From CAZWBR01 sp964404205 (lineage in GTDB: Bacteria > Bacteroidota > Bacteroidia > Bacteroidales > Prolixibacteraceae): DNA of 56,386 nucleotides. This document shows, piece after piece, positions 34,053-41,776 of this stretch; the first letter of the stretch is position 1, and every line of letters starts with the position of its first letter. Position numbers and translations under genes: made by a program. The notes under the pieces are model-generated. The model did not search any database. It saw only the letters and a list, made by a program, of their open reading frames with translations, and was not told the origin of the DNA. The DNA lies in contig CAYOJD010000008.1 of assembly GCA_964404205.1 (NCBI GenBank), positions 1-56,386 of the forward strand, read 5' to 3'.

Positions 34053-34493
34053 ATGTCATACATCAAAGTCTATGTTCATTACGTTTGGTCAACAAAACAC
34101 CGGTTTCCTTTTTTGAATGAATCTATCCGAAAGCAACTTTTTGCCCATATCCGCGAAAATGCCAAAACGAAAAATATTTATATCGATTTTATTAATGGGT
34201 ACACCGACCACGTTCACATGCTAGTTTCGTTGAACGATGATTTAAGTATTGGCAAGATTGCACAGTTGATTAAAGGCGAATCATCACATTGGATTAACCT
34301 ATTGCAATTGACTACTTCCAAATTCGAATGGCAGGATGAATACCTTGCAATCGGGGTTGGTGATGATAAAGTGAATATTGTCAGAAATTATATCGCCAGA
34401 CAAGCAGAACATCACGGTAAGGTTTCATTTGAAAAAGAATACAACAAATTTATTGAGGAATATGGTTTTGAAATTGTCAAAAAATCAATTTAA
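34053..34493 (+). CDS. Y1 HUH transposase (REP-associated/IS200-type)
   Basis: The 146-aa single-strand DNA transposase begins MSYIKVYVHYVWSTKHRFPF. The HUH motif is DHVHMLV with His53 and His55, and the nucleophile is Tyr113 in RNYIARQAEHH. The C-terminal HGKVSFEKEYNKFIEEYGFE is typical. All catalytic residues are present, so it may be active. It is more A/T-rich than the neighbouring housekeeping genes and is flanked by two 55-56-bp direct repeats carrying hairpins. No TnpB or accessory gene is present. It could be an IS200-like element or a domesticated RAYT that handles REP sequences. Confidence 0.87.
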   Translation: MSYIKVYVHYVWSTKHRFPFLNESIRKQLFAHIRENAKTKNIYIDFINGYTDHVHMLVSLNDDLSIGKIAQLIKGESSHWINLLQLTTSKFEWQDEYLAIGVGDDKVNIVRNYIARQAEHHGKVSFEKEYNKFIEEYGFEIVKKSI

Positions 34494-34525
34494 TCAGATT
34501 TGAGCGGTATGTTTATTTCAATAAT

Positions 34526-34580
34526 GCCATAAATGGCGTTGCTAATCGGGCGCATTTCAGAAGCCACCAAATTTATTAAT
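34526..34580 (+). repeat. 55-bp direct repeat, right copy (REP/IS-end-like)
   Basis: Near-copy of 33811-33866: starts GCCATAAATGGCGTTGCTAA and ends TTTATTAAT, with a few substitutions and one base missing. It lies 32 bp after the transposase stop. Confidence 0.85.
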
Positions 34581-34670
34581 CACATATATTTCGAATTCAT
34601 ATTCCCAATGTAACGATTGATATATAAAAGTATTAACAAGCTTCCCCTTACCATCTCCCTACTAACTCCA

Positions 34671-34734
34671 TATCTTGTGTGTATCTTGTGTGTATCTTCT
34701 GTGTATATTGTGTGTTCAAAGACACACAATATAC
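34671..34734. repeat. 11-bp tandem repeat (x4) ending in a hairpin
   Basis: Four consecutive 11-bp units occur: TATCTTGTGTG twice, TATCTTCTGTG and TATATTGTGTG (34671-34714). The last unit forms, with the preceding G, the left arm of a 12-bp inverted repeat: GTATATTGTGTG 34703-34714 and CACACAATATAC 34723-34734 with an 8-nt loop. There is no gene across it. Its function is unknown. Confidence 0.9.
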
Positions 34735-34799
34735 AGATATAATACATGAATAATACACGGATAACGCGGAGAAGGTGTAGCAAAGGTATGGTGTTGATG

Positions 34800-35004
34800 G
34801 GTTAGGGGCGCAAGGTTTCCCTTACGGAGCGGGGTTTGATAAGGTGTCGAATGGCAACGTAGTTGCCTAATCTTTGTAGCAGTAGGTATGTGCGAGGCAA
34901 TACGGCAGTGTAGCTGTCGAATATAGTTTGGTTGAGGATATCGCAGCGCCGCTGCTCCGGGTTTTCTGTTATGGCTTAAGCTACAAAGATTCGACGGCTA
35001 CGCC
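34800..35004. repeat. REP-like inverted hairpin units between transposase and S24 regulator
   Basis: This gene-free stretch contains small GC-rich hairpins: GGCAAC-GTA-GTTGCC at 34853-34867, CGGCAG/CTGTCG at 34903-34919, GCAGC-GCC-GCTGC at 34933-34945. The 12-mer AATCTTTGTAGC at 34869-34880 is repeated inverted at 34980-34991. Each 12-mer directly follows a small hairpin on its own strand, so the tract looks like two REP units in opposite orientation (a BIME-like pair). Confidence 0.6.
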
Positions 35005-35811
35005 TTATTGTGGTTTTTCTTCCAGTTTCTCGCGTATCCCCGCTATTTGGCGCTGCAAATGAGTGATGTTTTCGCCCACCTGTTGCAGGGTATAGGGTTC
35101 GGGCACTTCGTTGGTGATGTAATGGATAAACCGCCAGATTTCTTTGACCTCATCCACCGGGAGGTCGTACGGGGGATAATTGCTGTTGGTCGAAATCAGT
35201 TGCAATGCCCCACGGGTTTTCAACTCATTCATTATCTTCTTAAAAACCAGCCCTTCATTTAAGGTGAGTACAATGTATCGTTCGCCATCGCGGATATCGT
35301 TCCAGTCTTGTACAAATTCTCCGGTAACCCATGAGCCATCGGGTATGGGCAGCATCGAGTCGCCGCTGATTTGGAAGGTACGGTATTTCCGTTCTTTCGA
35401 CAGGAAAGGAAGTTGAAAAACGGGTAGTTCAGCAATATATTCGGGGTCGGAAAAGCCGTTGAGGTAACCTGCTTTGGCTTTATCGGCCACCAGTTCAATA
35501 TTGTCGCGGTTTTGCCGGTCGACGGTAGTGGCCAGCACGCGTAACTGGCTTCCTTTTACAAAGATATCCTGTCCGTGTTCCAGTTGCGAAAGCTGGCTTT
35601 CGTGCAGTTGGCTCATATCGATTCGCAGCAGGGTGTCGATGGCTACCCTGAAATAGTCGGCCAGTGCGATTAGTGTCGGAATGCCTGGCCACGAGATGCC
35701 ATTCTCGTAGTTATTCAGTGTCGACCGCTTGATATTGAGTGCCGAAGCAATTACCTCTTGTGTTTGGTTGCGCCTTTTGCGCAGAAATTTCAGGTTCGAT
35801 GAAAAGTGCAT
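35005..35811 (-). CDS. XRE/S24 LexA-like self-cleaving regulator
   Basis: The 268-aa regulator has an N-terminal XRE helix-turn-helix (LKFLRKRRNQTQEVIASALN, IKRSTLNNYENG; residues 6-62). A linker is followed by a C-terminal S24 peptidase domain. The likely self-cleavage bond is Ala114-Gly115 in KAKAGYLNG. The nucleophile Ser152 is in ISGDSMLP, and Lys191 in VFKKI is the general base. With all three present, RecA-stimulated or stress-driven cleavage is plausible. It is not LexA itself, since an XRE rather than a LexA wing domain is present. The C-terminal tail forms a coiled coil. It is divergent from an amino-acid permease. Confidence 0.88.
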   Translation of the reverse strand: MHFSSNLKFLRKRRNQTQEVIASALNIKRSTLNNYENGISWPGIPTLIALADYFRVAIDTLLRIDMSQLHESQLSQLEHGQDIFVKGSQLRVLATTVDRQNRDNIELVADKAKAGYLNGFSDPEYIAELPVFQLPFLSKERKYRTFQISGDSMLPIPDGSWVTGEFVQDWNDIRDGERYIVLTLNEGLVFKKIMNELKTRGALQLISTNSNYPPYDLPVDEVKEIWRFIHYITNEVPEPYTLQQVGENITHLQRQIAGIREKLEEKPQ

Positions 35812-35855
35812 ATCGAGGGTTTTATGGCGGTTTTATGATTATTATTTAATCTTTT

Positions 35856-35878
35856 ATTTGACCAATATGTAGTCAAAT
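35856..35878. promoter_or_regulatory. candidate operator of the S24 regulator
   Basis: A perfect inverted repeat with 7-bp arms, ATTTGAC (35856-35862) and GTCAAAT (35872-35878), and a 9-bp spacer. It lies in the shared upstream region of the S24 regulator and the permease, 45 bp upstream of the regulator start. Size and place fit a dimeric XRE repressor site. Confidence 0.5.
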
Positions 35879-36005
35879 GTAGCGATTTTTTGTTAAGCGA
35901 AACAAGGAGAAGCTCTATTCTTTTTTGTGAATGCAGAACTGATGCCCCAATGATTTATCAGATTTTTAGCAGGAGGAGAACTGCTTTTTGCATTGACGGA
36001 AAACT

Positions 36006-36013
36006 TATTTTTG
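36006..36013 (+). promoter_or_regulatory. Bacteroidota -7 promoter box (TATTTTTG)
   Basis: TATTTTTG followed by C, 30 nt before the permease ATG at 36044. It excludes the upstream in-frame start at 35993. Confidence 0.65.
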
Positions 36014-36043
36014 CAGGATACGCTTACAAACTTTGCCGAAGAG

Positions 36044-37435
36044 ATGAATTATCAAAAAGGATTGGTCCGCACACTGGGATTAGGCTATGTGATTGTGGTG
36101 GTGGTAGGAAATATTGTTGGCTCAGGGGTTTTCAAAAAGATTGCCCCGATGGCTGGCGAATTGCATAGTTCGGGCTGGATTATTGCCGCCTGGGTTGCTG
36201 CCGGCCTGATTACCCTGATGGGGGCATTGAGTAATGCCGAAGTGGCTGGTTTGTTGGCCGATACCGGAGGCGATTTTGCCTACTACAAAAAAATATACAA
36301 TCGTTTTTTTGCCTTTATCTATGGTTGGTCGCTTTTTGCCGTGATTCAGACTGCCGCAATAGCCTCGCTGGCCTATGTTTTTGCCCAGTCGTTGCATAGC
36401 ATGGTGAACCTACCGGAGGTTTTTCCTTCGCTAAGCACCATTTCCATTGGGGGAATTTTTTCCCCGTTTGCCGAACTTAATGTTAAGTTGGTGGCCATTA
36501 TGCTGATTCTGGCACTTACTTTTGTCAATATCCTGGGGTTAAAAGAGGGAGCAGGGGTTAGCAAAGCCGTGCTGATTACCGTATTTGCCGGTATTTTTGT
36601 TATCCTGGTTTTCGGGCTGAAGAATAGCCATGCAACATTGCCCGAAATCTTCAGTTTCAAAACGGTGTCGGGGCAGGCTATGACAATCTCTTCGTTTTTT
36701 ACCGCTATGCTGGCGGCCTTCTGGGCCTATCAGGGTTGGGTAACGGTTGGCTTTATTGGCGGCGAAGTGAAAGAGCCTAACCGCAATATCCCCCGTGGGA
36801 TTATTTTGGGGGTATTGATGGTGATTGCCCTTTATCTGTTGGTCAACATTACCTATCTGGCGTTGCTTCCGGTAACGACATTCGAAGCAATATACCAGTC
36901 GGGCAATCAAATTGCAGCGGTGGAGGCTGTGCGGAGTTTTTGGGGAAGCAACGGGGTGCTTTTTATTTCACTGCTGATTTTGGTTAGCACGCTGGGATGT
37001 ACCAATGCCACGATTCTGGCCAGTTCGCGCACCTATTTTGCCATGTCGCGCGATTCGCTTTTCTTTCGCAGTGCCGGTCATTTGAACCATGCAGGGGTAC
37101 CATCGCATTCGTTGGTCTTTCAGGGAATATGGGCATCCGTTTTGGTCCTTTCGGGAACCTTCGACCAGCTAACCGATATGGTTATCTTCTCGGTCTATAT
37201 TTTTTACGGTGCAACGGCACTGGGGGTCTTTATTTTACGTCGCAAAATGGCCGATGCCTATCGTCCCTATAAGGCATGGGGCTACCCGGTTGTGCCGGCA
37301 ATCTTTATCTTGTTCTGCATTGTGCTATTTTTCAATACGGTAATTACCCGTCCGCGCGAGGCTGCCATTGGATTAACGCTGATTTTAGCTGGTATACCGG
37401 TTTATTTCTTTTTGAAAAGAAAGCGAAACAGTTAA
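36044..37435 (+). CDS. APC-superfamily amino-acid permease
   Basis: The 463-aa protein has 12 predicted membrane helices. TM1 contains VVVVGNIVGSGVFKK with the substrate-binding GSG break typical of the APC/LAT group. TM6 (SSFFTAMLAAFWAYQGWVTV) and the following GGEVKEPNRNIPRGI loop are family signatures. It probably imports or exchanges amino acids; the exact substrate cannot be read. ATG 36044 follows the -7 box. Its TAA overlaps the TAA of the convergent Rrf2 gene inside a TTAA tetranucleotide. Confidence 0.9.
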   Translation: MNYQKGLVRTLGLGYVIVVVVGNIVGSGVFKKIAPMAGELHSSGWIIAAWVAAGLITLMGALSNAEVAGLLADTGGDFAYYKKIYNRFFAFIYGWSLFAVIQTAAIASLAYVFAQSLHSMVNLPEVFPSLSTISIGGIFSPFAELNVKLVAIMLILALTFVNILGLKEGAGVSKAVLITVFAGIFVILVFGLKNSHATLPEIFSFKTVSGQAMTISSFFTAMLAAFWAYQGWVTVGFIGGEVKEPNRNIPRGIILGVLMVIALYLLVNITYLALLPVTTFEAIYQSGNQIAAVEAVRSFWGSNGVLFISLLILVSTLGCTNATILASSRTYFAMSRDSLFFRSAGHLNHAGVPSHSLVFQGIWASVLVLSGTFDQLTDMVIFSVYIFYGATALGVFILRRKMADAYRPYKAWGYPVVPAIFILFCIVLFFNTVITRPREAAIGLTLILAGIPVYFFLKRKRNS

Positions 37436-37863
37436 AGCGGTTCCTTTGTGGTACAATCGAGCTGGCTCTCCTTTAACTGCCCGATAGTGGTGCTTTCAAG
37501 CTTAAGGATGATATTTTGGTTTAAATCGCAGAAAAAGCTGTGGGTGGCGCATTCGGTTGAATGGGTACAATCGATATTACCGGTGACGCATGGAAAGACA
37601 CCCAATTCGGGTTCGAATGCCTTGTAAACCTGATAGATGGTTATGTTGTGAGGGTCTTTGGTCAGCACATATCCTTTTAACCTTCCGGGAAGTTTATGGA
37701 CGATGCCAGCCACTTTCAATGCAGTCATTACATGGTCGAGAAACTTGTACGAGAAGTTCATTTTCAGGGCAATCTCTTTTTGCGTTATCCCGTTTTCGTT
37801 GGCATAAATGGCGATACAAACCAATGTCTTAATGGCATAGTGCAGTTTCGAATTCAGTTTCAT
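37432..37863 (-). CDS. Rrf2-family transcriptional regulator with cysteine cluster
   Basis: The 143-aa regulator has the N-terminal winged helix of Rrf2 proteins (LHYAIKTLVCIAIYANENGI, ITQKEIALKMNFSYKFLDHV) and a dimerisation helix. Cys92, Cys99 and Cys105 are spaced C-x6-C-x5-C, close to the Fe-S cluster ligands of IscR/NsrR, with a further Cys112. It therefore probably senses Fe-S status, NO or redox state. Its start overlaps the stop of the upstream acyltransferase gene by 4 nt (ATGA), so it is the last gene of a BASS-plsC-rrf2 operon. Confidence 0.88.
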   Translation of the reverse strand: MKLNSKLHYAIKTLVCIAIYANENGITQKEIALKMNFSYKFLDHVMTALKVAGIVHKLPGRLKGYVLTKDPHNITIYQVYKAFEPELGVFPCVTGNIDCTHSTECATHSFFCDLNQNIILKLESTTIGQLKESQLDCTTKEPL

Positions 37864-39236
37864 TGGTTCTCTTTTTGTTGTTTGATATTTTCGTTGCTGA
37901 TAGCTTGCGCTAAAACAGTTTGGATGATTTTCTTCCTTTCTTCGGCCATTTGCCGGTAAACTGATTTTTGCTTTCTAAGGAGTTGCCAAAGACGATATTT
38001 CCCGCTCAATTTTTTGAAACGTCTGGCATGATAAAAGGCAAAGATTCCACCAATAACCCAACTGACGAGCAGCATCAGCGAAGCGATTGCCCCCATTCCC
38101 GATATTAGGCAGATAACTAAAAGAATAAGGTGCCATATCGGGAAGAGAATCAAACCGAGAGCGAAATTAACAGAACTTACGAATTGCTTATCCTTCATTT
38201 TTCGGGCAACCCTTCCGGGCAGGCTATAGGGCAGATAATTTATGGCTAAACCGTAAAGAAACAGCGGAGAGCCGGCCAGCCAGAGCAAGGCTTCCGTCGC
38301 AACAGATAGCCGGTTGGGCAGGGGAAGTTCGAAAAGCCAATCCTTTAAACCATATTGATTCAGTTGCCGTTGGTATGCTTCCGTTTGTCTGCTTGCGGCG
38401 TCAATGTTGATTGTCCCGCTTTCGATGCCCTTCCCGATAAGGGCAATTAGTTTTTGTGTGGCCTGAAAACGGCTGTAGCGGTTGTTTGAAAGTTTCTGCT
38501 GGGTCAGATAGCTGCTTAGTGCCGTTTCGGCCAAAGCATGAATCAGGTGGTAATGCCCCTCATCTTCAGTGTGAATCATCACCTCTTTCAGCGCACGGGC
38601 AATTTGGTCGCGCAGGCTGTTGATTGTTTTTTGCGGATTGGATTGATAGTCTGCGTAATAATTGGAAATGGCTATCGGATCCCCGTAGTTGATGACCAGT
38701 TCGGTGCCCGCCTTTTGATAGGCCGTGTAATCGATACCGATGGGGACGATAAAGATATTCATGGTAAAACCACTGGTTTCGGCAGTTTGGAAGGCGATGC
38801 GGCAGATTCCTTTTTTCAGCGGAAGCAACCTTTTCTTAGGCGAGTAAACCCCTTCGGGAAGAATGGCCAACGGCGTGCCTGATTTCAACACCCGTGCCGT
38901 ATGAACGAAGCTTTCCTGATTTTTGCCCATCGAATCGAACCCGTCGCGGAGGCGGTAAACCGGCATCATTCGTAAAAAGTTGAGGATTCGGGCTATGCGT
39001 TTGTTGGTAAAAATATCGGCCCTCGAAAGAAAAACGACCGGACGGTTGGCCGCCATCAGTATCGCCAGCGCATCCATCAGGGCATTCTGGTGGTTGGCGG
39101 CAAAGATTATGGGTTGCCCAACAGGGATTTTTGCTTTCCCTGTAATAATCACTTTGCGGTAATAGAGGTAATAGAACCATTTTACCGGATAGAAGAGCAG
39201 CGAATAGCCAATTGACTTTTTTTCAATCTTATCCAT
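37860..39236 (-). CDS. PlsC-like glycerolipid acyltransferase
   Basis: The 458-aa protein has an N-terminal membrane anchor, then the PlsC acyltransferase domain. The acceptor motif reads AANHQNALMDAL, in which His and Asp are separated by five residues instead of the usual four. FLSRADIF and LAILPEGVYS correspond to motifs II and III. The C-terminal half adds a helical region and two or three membrane helices (about 320-420), more than plain PlsC. It may acylate glycerol-3-phosphate, lysophosphatidate or another lipid. It overlaps the upstream transporter by 8 nt and the downstream Rrf2 gene by 4 nt. Confidence 0.83.
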   Translation of the reverse strand: MDKIEKKSIGYSLLFYPVKWFYYLYYRKVIITGKAKIPVGQPIIFAANHQNALMDALAILMAANRPVVFLSRADIFTNKRIARILNFLRMMPVYRLRDGFDSMGKNQESFVHTARVLKSGTPLAILPEGVYSPKKRLLPLKKGICRIAFQTAETSGFTMNIFIVPIGIDYTAYQKAGTELVINYGDPIAISNYYADYQSNPQKTINSLRDQIARALKEVMIHTEDEGHYHLIHALAETALSSYLTQQKLSNNRYSRFQATQKLIALIGKGIESGTINIDAASRQTEAYQRQLNQYGLKDWLFELPLPNRLSVATEALLWLAGSPLFLYGLAINYLPYSLPGRVARKMKDKQFVSSVNFALGLILFPIWHLILLVICLISGMGAIASLMLLVSWVIGGIFAFYHARRFKKLSGKYRLWQLLRKQKSVYRQMAEERKKIIQTVLAQAISNENIKQQKENQ

Positions 39237-40191
39237 GAACCTCTTCGACGGCTAATTTTTCAGAAGTCCTGACTCTCGACCAGATAAAGGCGAGCGTTAG
39301 TCCGGATATAATGTGCCAGATACCCCACCAAGCAGCAATAAAGGCCATCCCGCCCATGTGCATCTCGGGTGGAAATATTTTGGGGTTGAAGAGCAATACC
39401 AAACCAAGTCCTGAATTTTGAATGCCTGTTTCGATGGCTATTGTGCGGCGTTCGGTCCGTTTCAGCCCCATCGCTCTCGAAAACCAGTAACCGGAAAGTA
39501 GTGCCAGTGCATTGTGAACCAGTACTATCACAATTATCCAGTCGATATAGCGAACAAAGTAACCGAAGTTGTTGCGGAAGGCCAAAATGACGAAACTGAT
39601 AAAGACTATCAGCGAGATATTCTCGATGGGTTTTCTGATTTTGGCAGTCAACTTCGGATATTTCTGCGAGAAATAGATTCCGGCCAAAATAGGCAATCCC
39701 AGCAAAATAAAAATGGTTTTAAAAATATCTGCGGTGTCGATTTCGATTGGGCGCAGCAGCGGAGAGGTGGCCGAATACAAACCTCCCCAGAAGGCAAAAT
39801 TCAGCGGGGTGAAGATAACGGCAAGCACGGTGCCCATAGCCGTAAGGCTTACCGAGAGGGCAACATTGGCCTTGGCAAAACTGGAGATAAAATTGGAGAT
39901 ATTTCCACCGGGGCACGAGGCAACCAAAAGCATCCCGAAGGCCACCGAAGGGGTTATAAACCGGCCAAAGGCGAGTACTGCCAGAAAAGTAACGGCAGGC
40001 AGCAGCAGGAACTGGCTCGATAACCCGATTATGAGCAATCGAGGGTTACTGAAAATGTTTTTGAAATTCTCCCAGTGGATTCCAAGGGCTACACCAAACA
40101 TGATAAAACCGATGGTAATATTCATGATGTGTAAACTTGCTGAGCTAAAATTGAGCCTGATGGCATCGAGTTGAAGCAAGTCTTCGTGCAT
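39229..40191 (-). CDS. bile acid:Na+ symporter (BASS) family transporter
   Basis: The 320-aa protein has nine or ten membrane helices. It carries the BASS signatures LLVASCPGGNISNFIS (the crossed-helix Na+ site region) and IAIETGIQNSGLGLVLLF. Members import organic anions, including bile acids and pantoate- or pyruvate-like acids, with Na+. The substrate here is not known. It is the first gene of the operon with the acyltransferase and Rrf2 regulator. Use of Na+ would fit the other Na+-based systems in the window. Confidence 0.88.
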   Translation of the reverse strand: MHEDLLQLDAIRLNFSSASLHIMNITIGFIMFGVALGIHWENFKNIFSNPRLLIIGLSSQFLLLPAVTFLAVLAFGRFITPSVAFGMLLVASCPGGNISNFISSFAKANVALSVSLTAMGTVLAVIFTPLNFAFWGGLYSATSPLLRPIEIDTADIFKTIFILLGLPILAGIYFSQKYPKLTAKIRKPIENISLIVFISFVILAFRNNFGYFVRYIDWIIVIVLVHNALALLSGYWFSRAMGLKRTERRTIAIETGIQNSGLGLVLLFNPKIFPPEMHMGGMAFIAAWWGIWHIISGLTLAFIWSRVRTSEKLAVEEVHG

Positions 40192-40299
40192 AGTTGGTTG
40201 TATAAAAGTGAATTGCAGGTTTTTATCGTGCTAAAAATAACATTATTTCGGGAGTAAAATCGAAATGGGTTGCTGTTATCTCCCAATTTTTTGTAATGG

Positions 40300-41610
40300 T
40301 TATCTTTTTACTGAATTAAAGGTTCGGTAACCTATCAGCCGTTCGTAGCGCGATGAGAATTCACCGAAATAGACAAAAATGCGGTAATCGTTTTCTGTCT
40401 CAACAAAGCTGCCTTCGAAGGGGGCAACGTTGTTCTGGCTGCTTCCTTTTTCGCGATAGATATAGCGATAGTCGTAAAAGCCCTGCTTCAATAGCAGTGT
40501 AACTTCATATTGCCCTTTTTCGGGATTGAATTTCATCCGGTTAGCCGGGTTACACTGCCAATCGGTCAGCGCCCCGTAAACGTAAATATCGGCGCCATCG
40601 GTGGGTGACGACGGTTTGAGCGAGAACTTAACAAAGATATAGTCCGACTCCAAATCGGAATCGCGTACCCTGTCGTTTTTGACCAAATAGTTGCCGTTCA
40701 AATCGTTTTCCGAAAGGTATAGCGTCGATGGGTTGGGCTGGTCGGTCTGCAGGGTAACGTGGTAGTCGCCGCCCAGATATTCAATTTTGCTTACTCCCCG
40801 GCCCGTGATTTGAAGGTTCTTTGTATCGAAATTGCGGAATTCGTTCCCTCCGGCGAAGACATTTTCACGGTTGTAGTTGTAGTCGAGTTGACCTTGTCGG
40901 ATAAAGAGCGGTTTAAGGTTGGTGATTTTGTTATCGGGTTCAGAATTTTGCATCAGCACCACTTTGATATCGTTGCGCGGGTCGCGGATTGGGAAGTTGG
41001 GATGGTCGATTACAAAATCGATCTCCTGATTAGGGCCTCGAAAACTGTCGAAAGTGGCCTTTTTCACTTCACCTCTGATTTGTACTTCTGGTTCGCAAAC
41101 ATAAAACCGACGGGTCAGCACCGGATGTTCCTTGTCGCTGTTGGCCCAAACGGTGAGCAGGTAATTGCCCGAAATAAGCAGTCGGACATCGTCGTTGGGT
41201 AAAACCAGCTGATAGTTCACATAACGCATCGTGGTGTTGATGGAAAAGGCATAGTCGTTGATCGGGTTATCAAAAAAGCCCTGCATGTATTCCGAGGTTA
41301 CCAGACGGGAGGTGTTCCAGCCGGCATCGCAATGGGTTACCGAATAGTTGTAGTTTTGGGCATCGGGATTCAGGTCGTCGAACTTCAGCAAGAGCCGCTG
41401 TTCACTTCCCAAATCGATAATTGGCATCGAAAATTCCCATCCTTCACGGAAAAATTGAACCGATTTAATGGTTTTGCTGTAAATGGCATCGATATTGCTG
41501 GCCGTCTGACCATTGGCACCATTAAAAAAAAACAGCAGGGCAACTAAACTTAACCAGGCTATCGAGCGTATGAAGACAAATATGTTATTGAGCATTTTTA
41601 TTGATTTCAT
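40300..41610 (-). CDS. type IX secretion system plug protein (DUF5103)
   Basis: The 436-aa exported protein matches the DUF5103 family. In Flavobacterium this family includes the Plug protein that closes the SprA translocon of the type IX secretion system. It has a signal peptide (residues about 1-35, ending GANGQ), an N-terminal beta domain (SVQFFREGWEFSMPIIDLGS), a central DUF5103 body with GEVKKATFDSFRGPNQEIDF, and a C-terminal carbohydrate-module-like beta domain (DIYVYGALTDWQCNPANRM). It should sit in the periplasm or outer membrane. It is divergent from nqrA, and no other T9SS gene is nearby. Confidence 0.8.
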   Translation of the reverse strand: MKSIKMLNNIFVFIRSIAWLSLVALLFFFNGANGQTASNIDAIYSKTIKSVQFFREGWEFSMPIIDLGSEQRLLLKFDDLNPDAQNYNYSVTHCDAGWNTSRLVTSEYMQGFFDNPINDYAFSINTTMRYVNYQLVLPNDDVRLLISGNYLLTVWANSDKEHPVLTRRFYVCEPEVQIRGEVKKATFDSFRGPNQEIDFVIDHPNFPIRDPRNDIKVVLMQNSEPDNKITNLKPLFIRQGQLDYNYNRENVFAGGNEFRNFDTKNLQITGRGVSKIEYLGGDYHVTLQTDQPNPSTLYLSENDLNGNYLVKNDRVRDSDLESDYIFVKFSLKPSSPTDGADIYVYGALTDWQCNPANRMKFNPEKGQYEVTLLLKQGFYDYRYIYREKGSSQNNVAPFEGSFVETENDYRIFVYFGEFSSRYERLIGYRTFNSVKR

Positions 41611-41717
41611 GCCAGAACCTTATTGCAACGTTTTAAATAAATGTTAAAATATGAGGATTTTATGGCAACCTCCTGGATAGTAGTTGATTGACAACTTGTT
41701 ATAATTTCAGTTAAAAA

Positions 41718-41748
41718 TTGTGATTAACTGTTCAAATATTTATTTTTG
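41718..41748 (+). promoter_or_regulatory. Bacteroidota promoter of the nqr operon
   Basis: TTG at 41718-41720 and TATTTTTG at 41741-41748 are separated by 20 nt. This is the best match in the window to the TTG-N19-21-TAnnTTTG consensus, 28 nt before the nqrA ATG. Confidence 0.8.
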
Positions 41749-41776
41749 TCGCACAAATTTAACACCAATCTTTACA

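Noticed and set aside
34671..34714. short tandem repeats as a CRISPR array
   Set aside because: The units are 11 bp with no spacers between them and no cas genes nearby.
34580..34783. 67-aa minus-strand frame
   Set aside because: It reads through the 11-bp tandem repeats and A/T-rich spacer; composition is low-complexity and it has no promoter.
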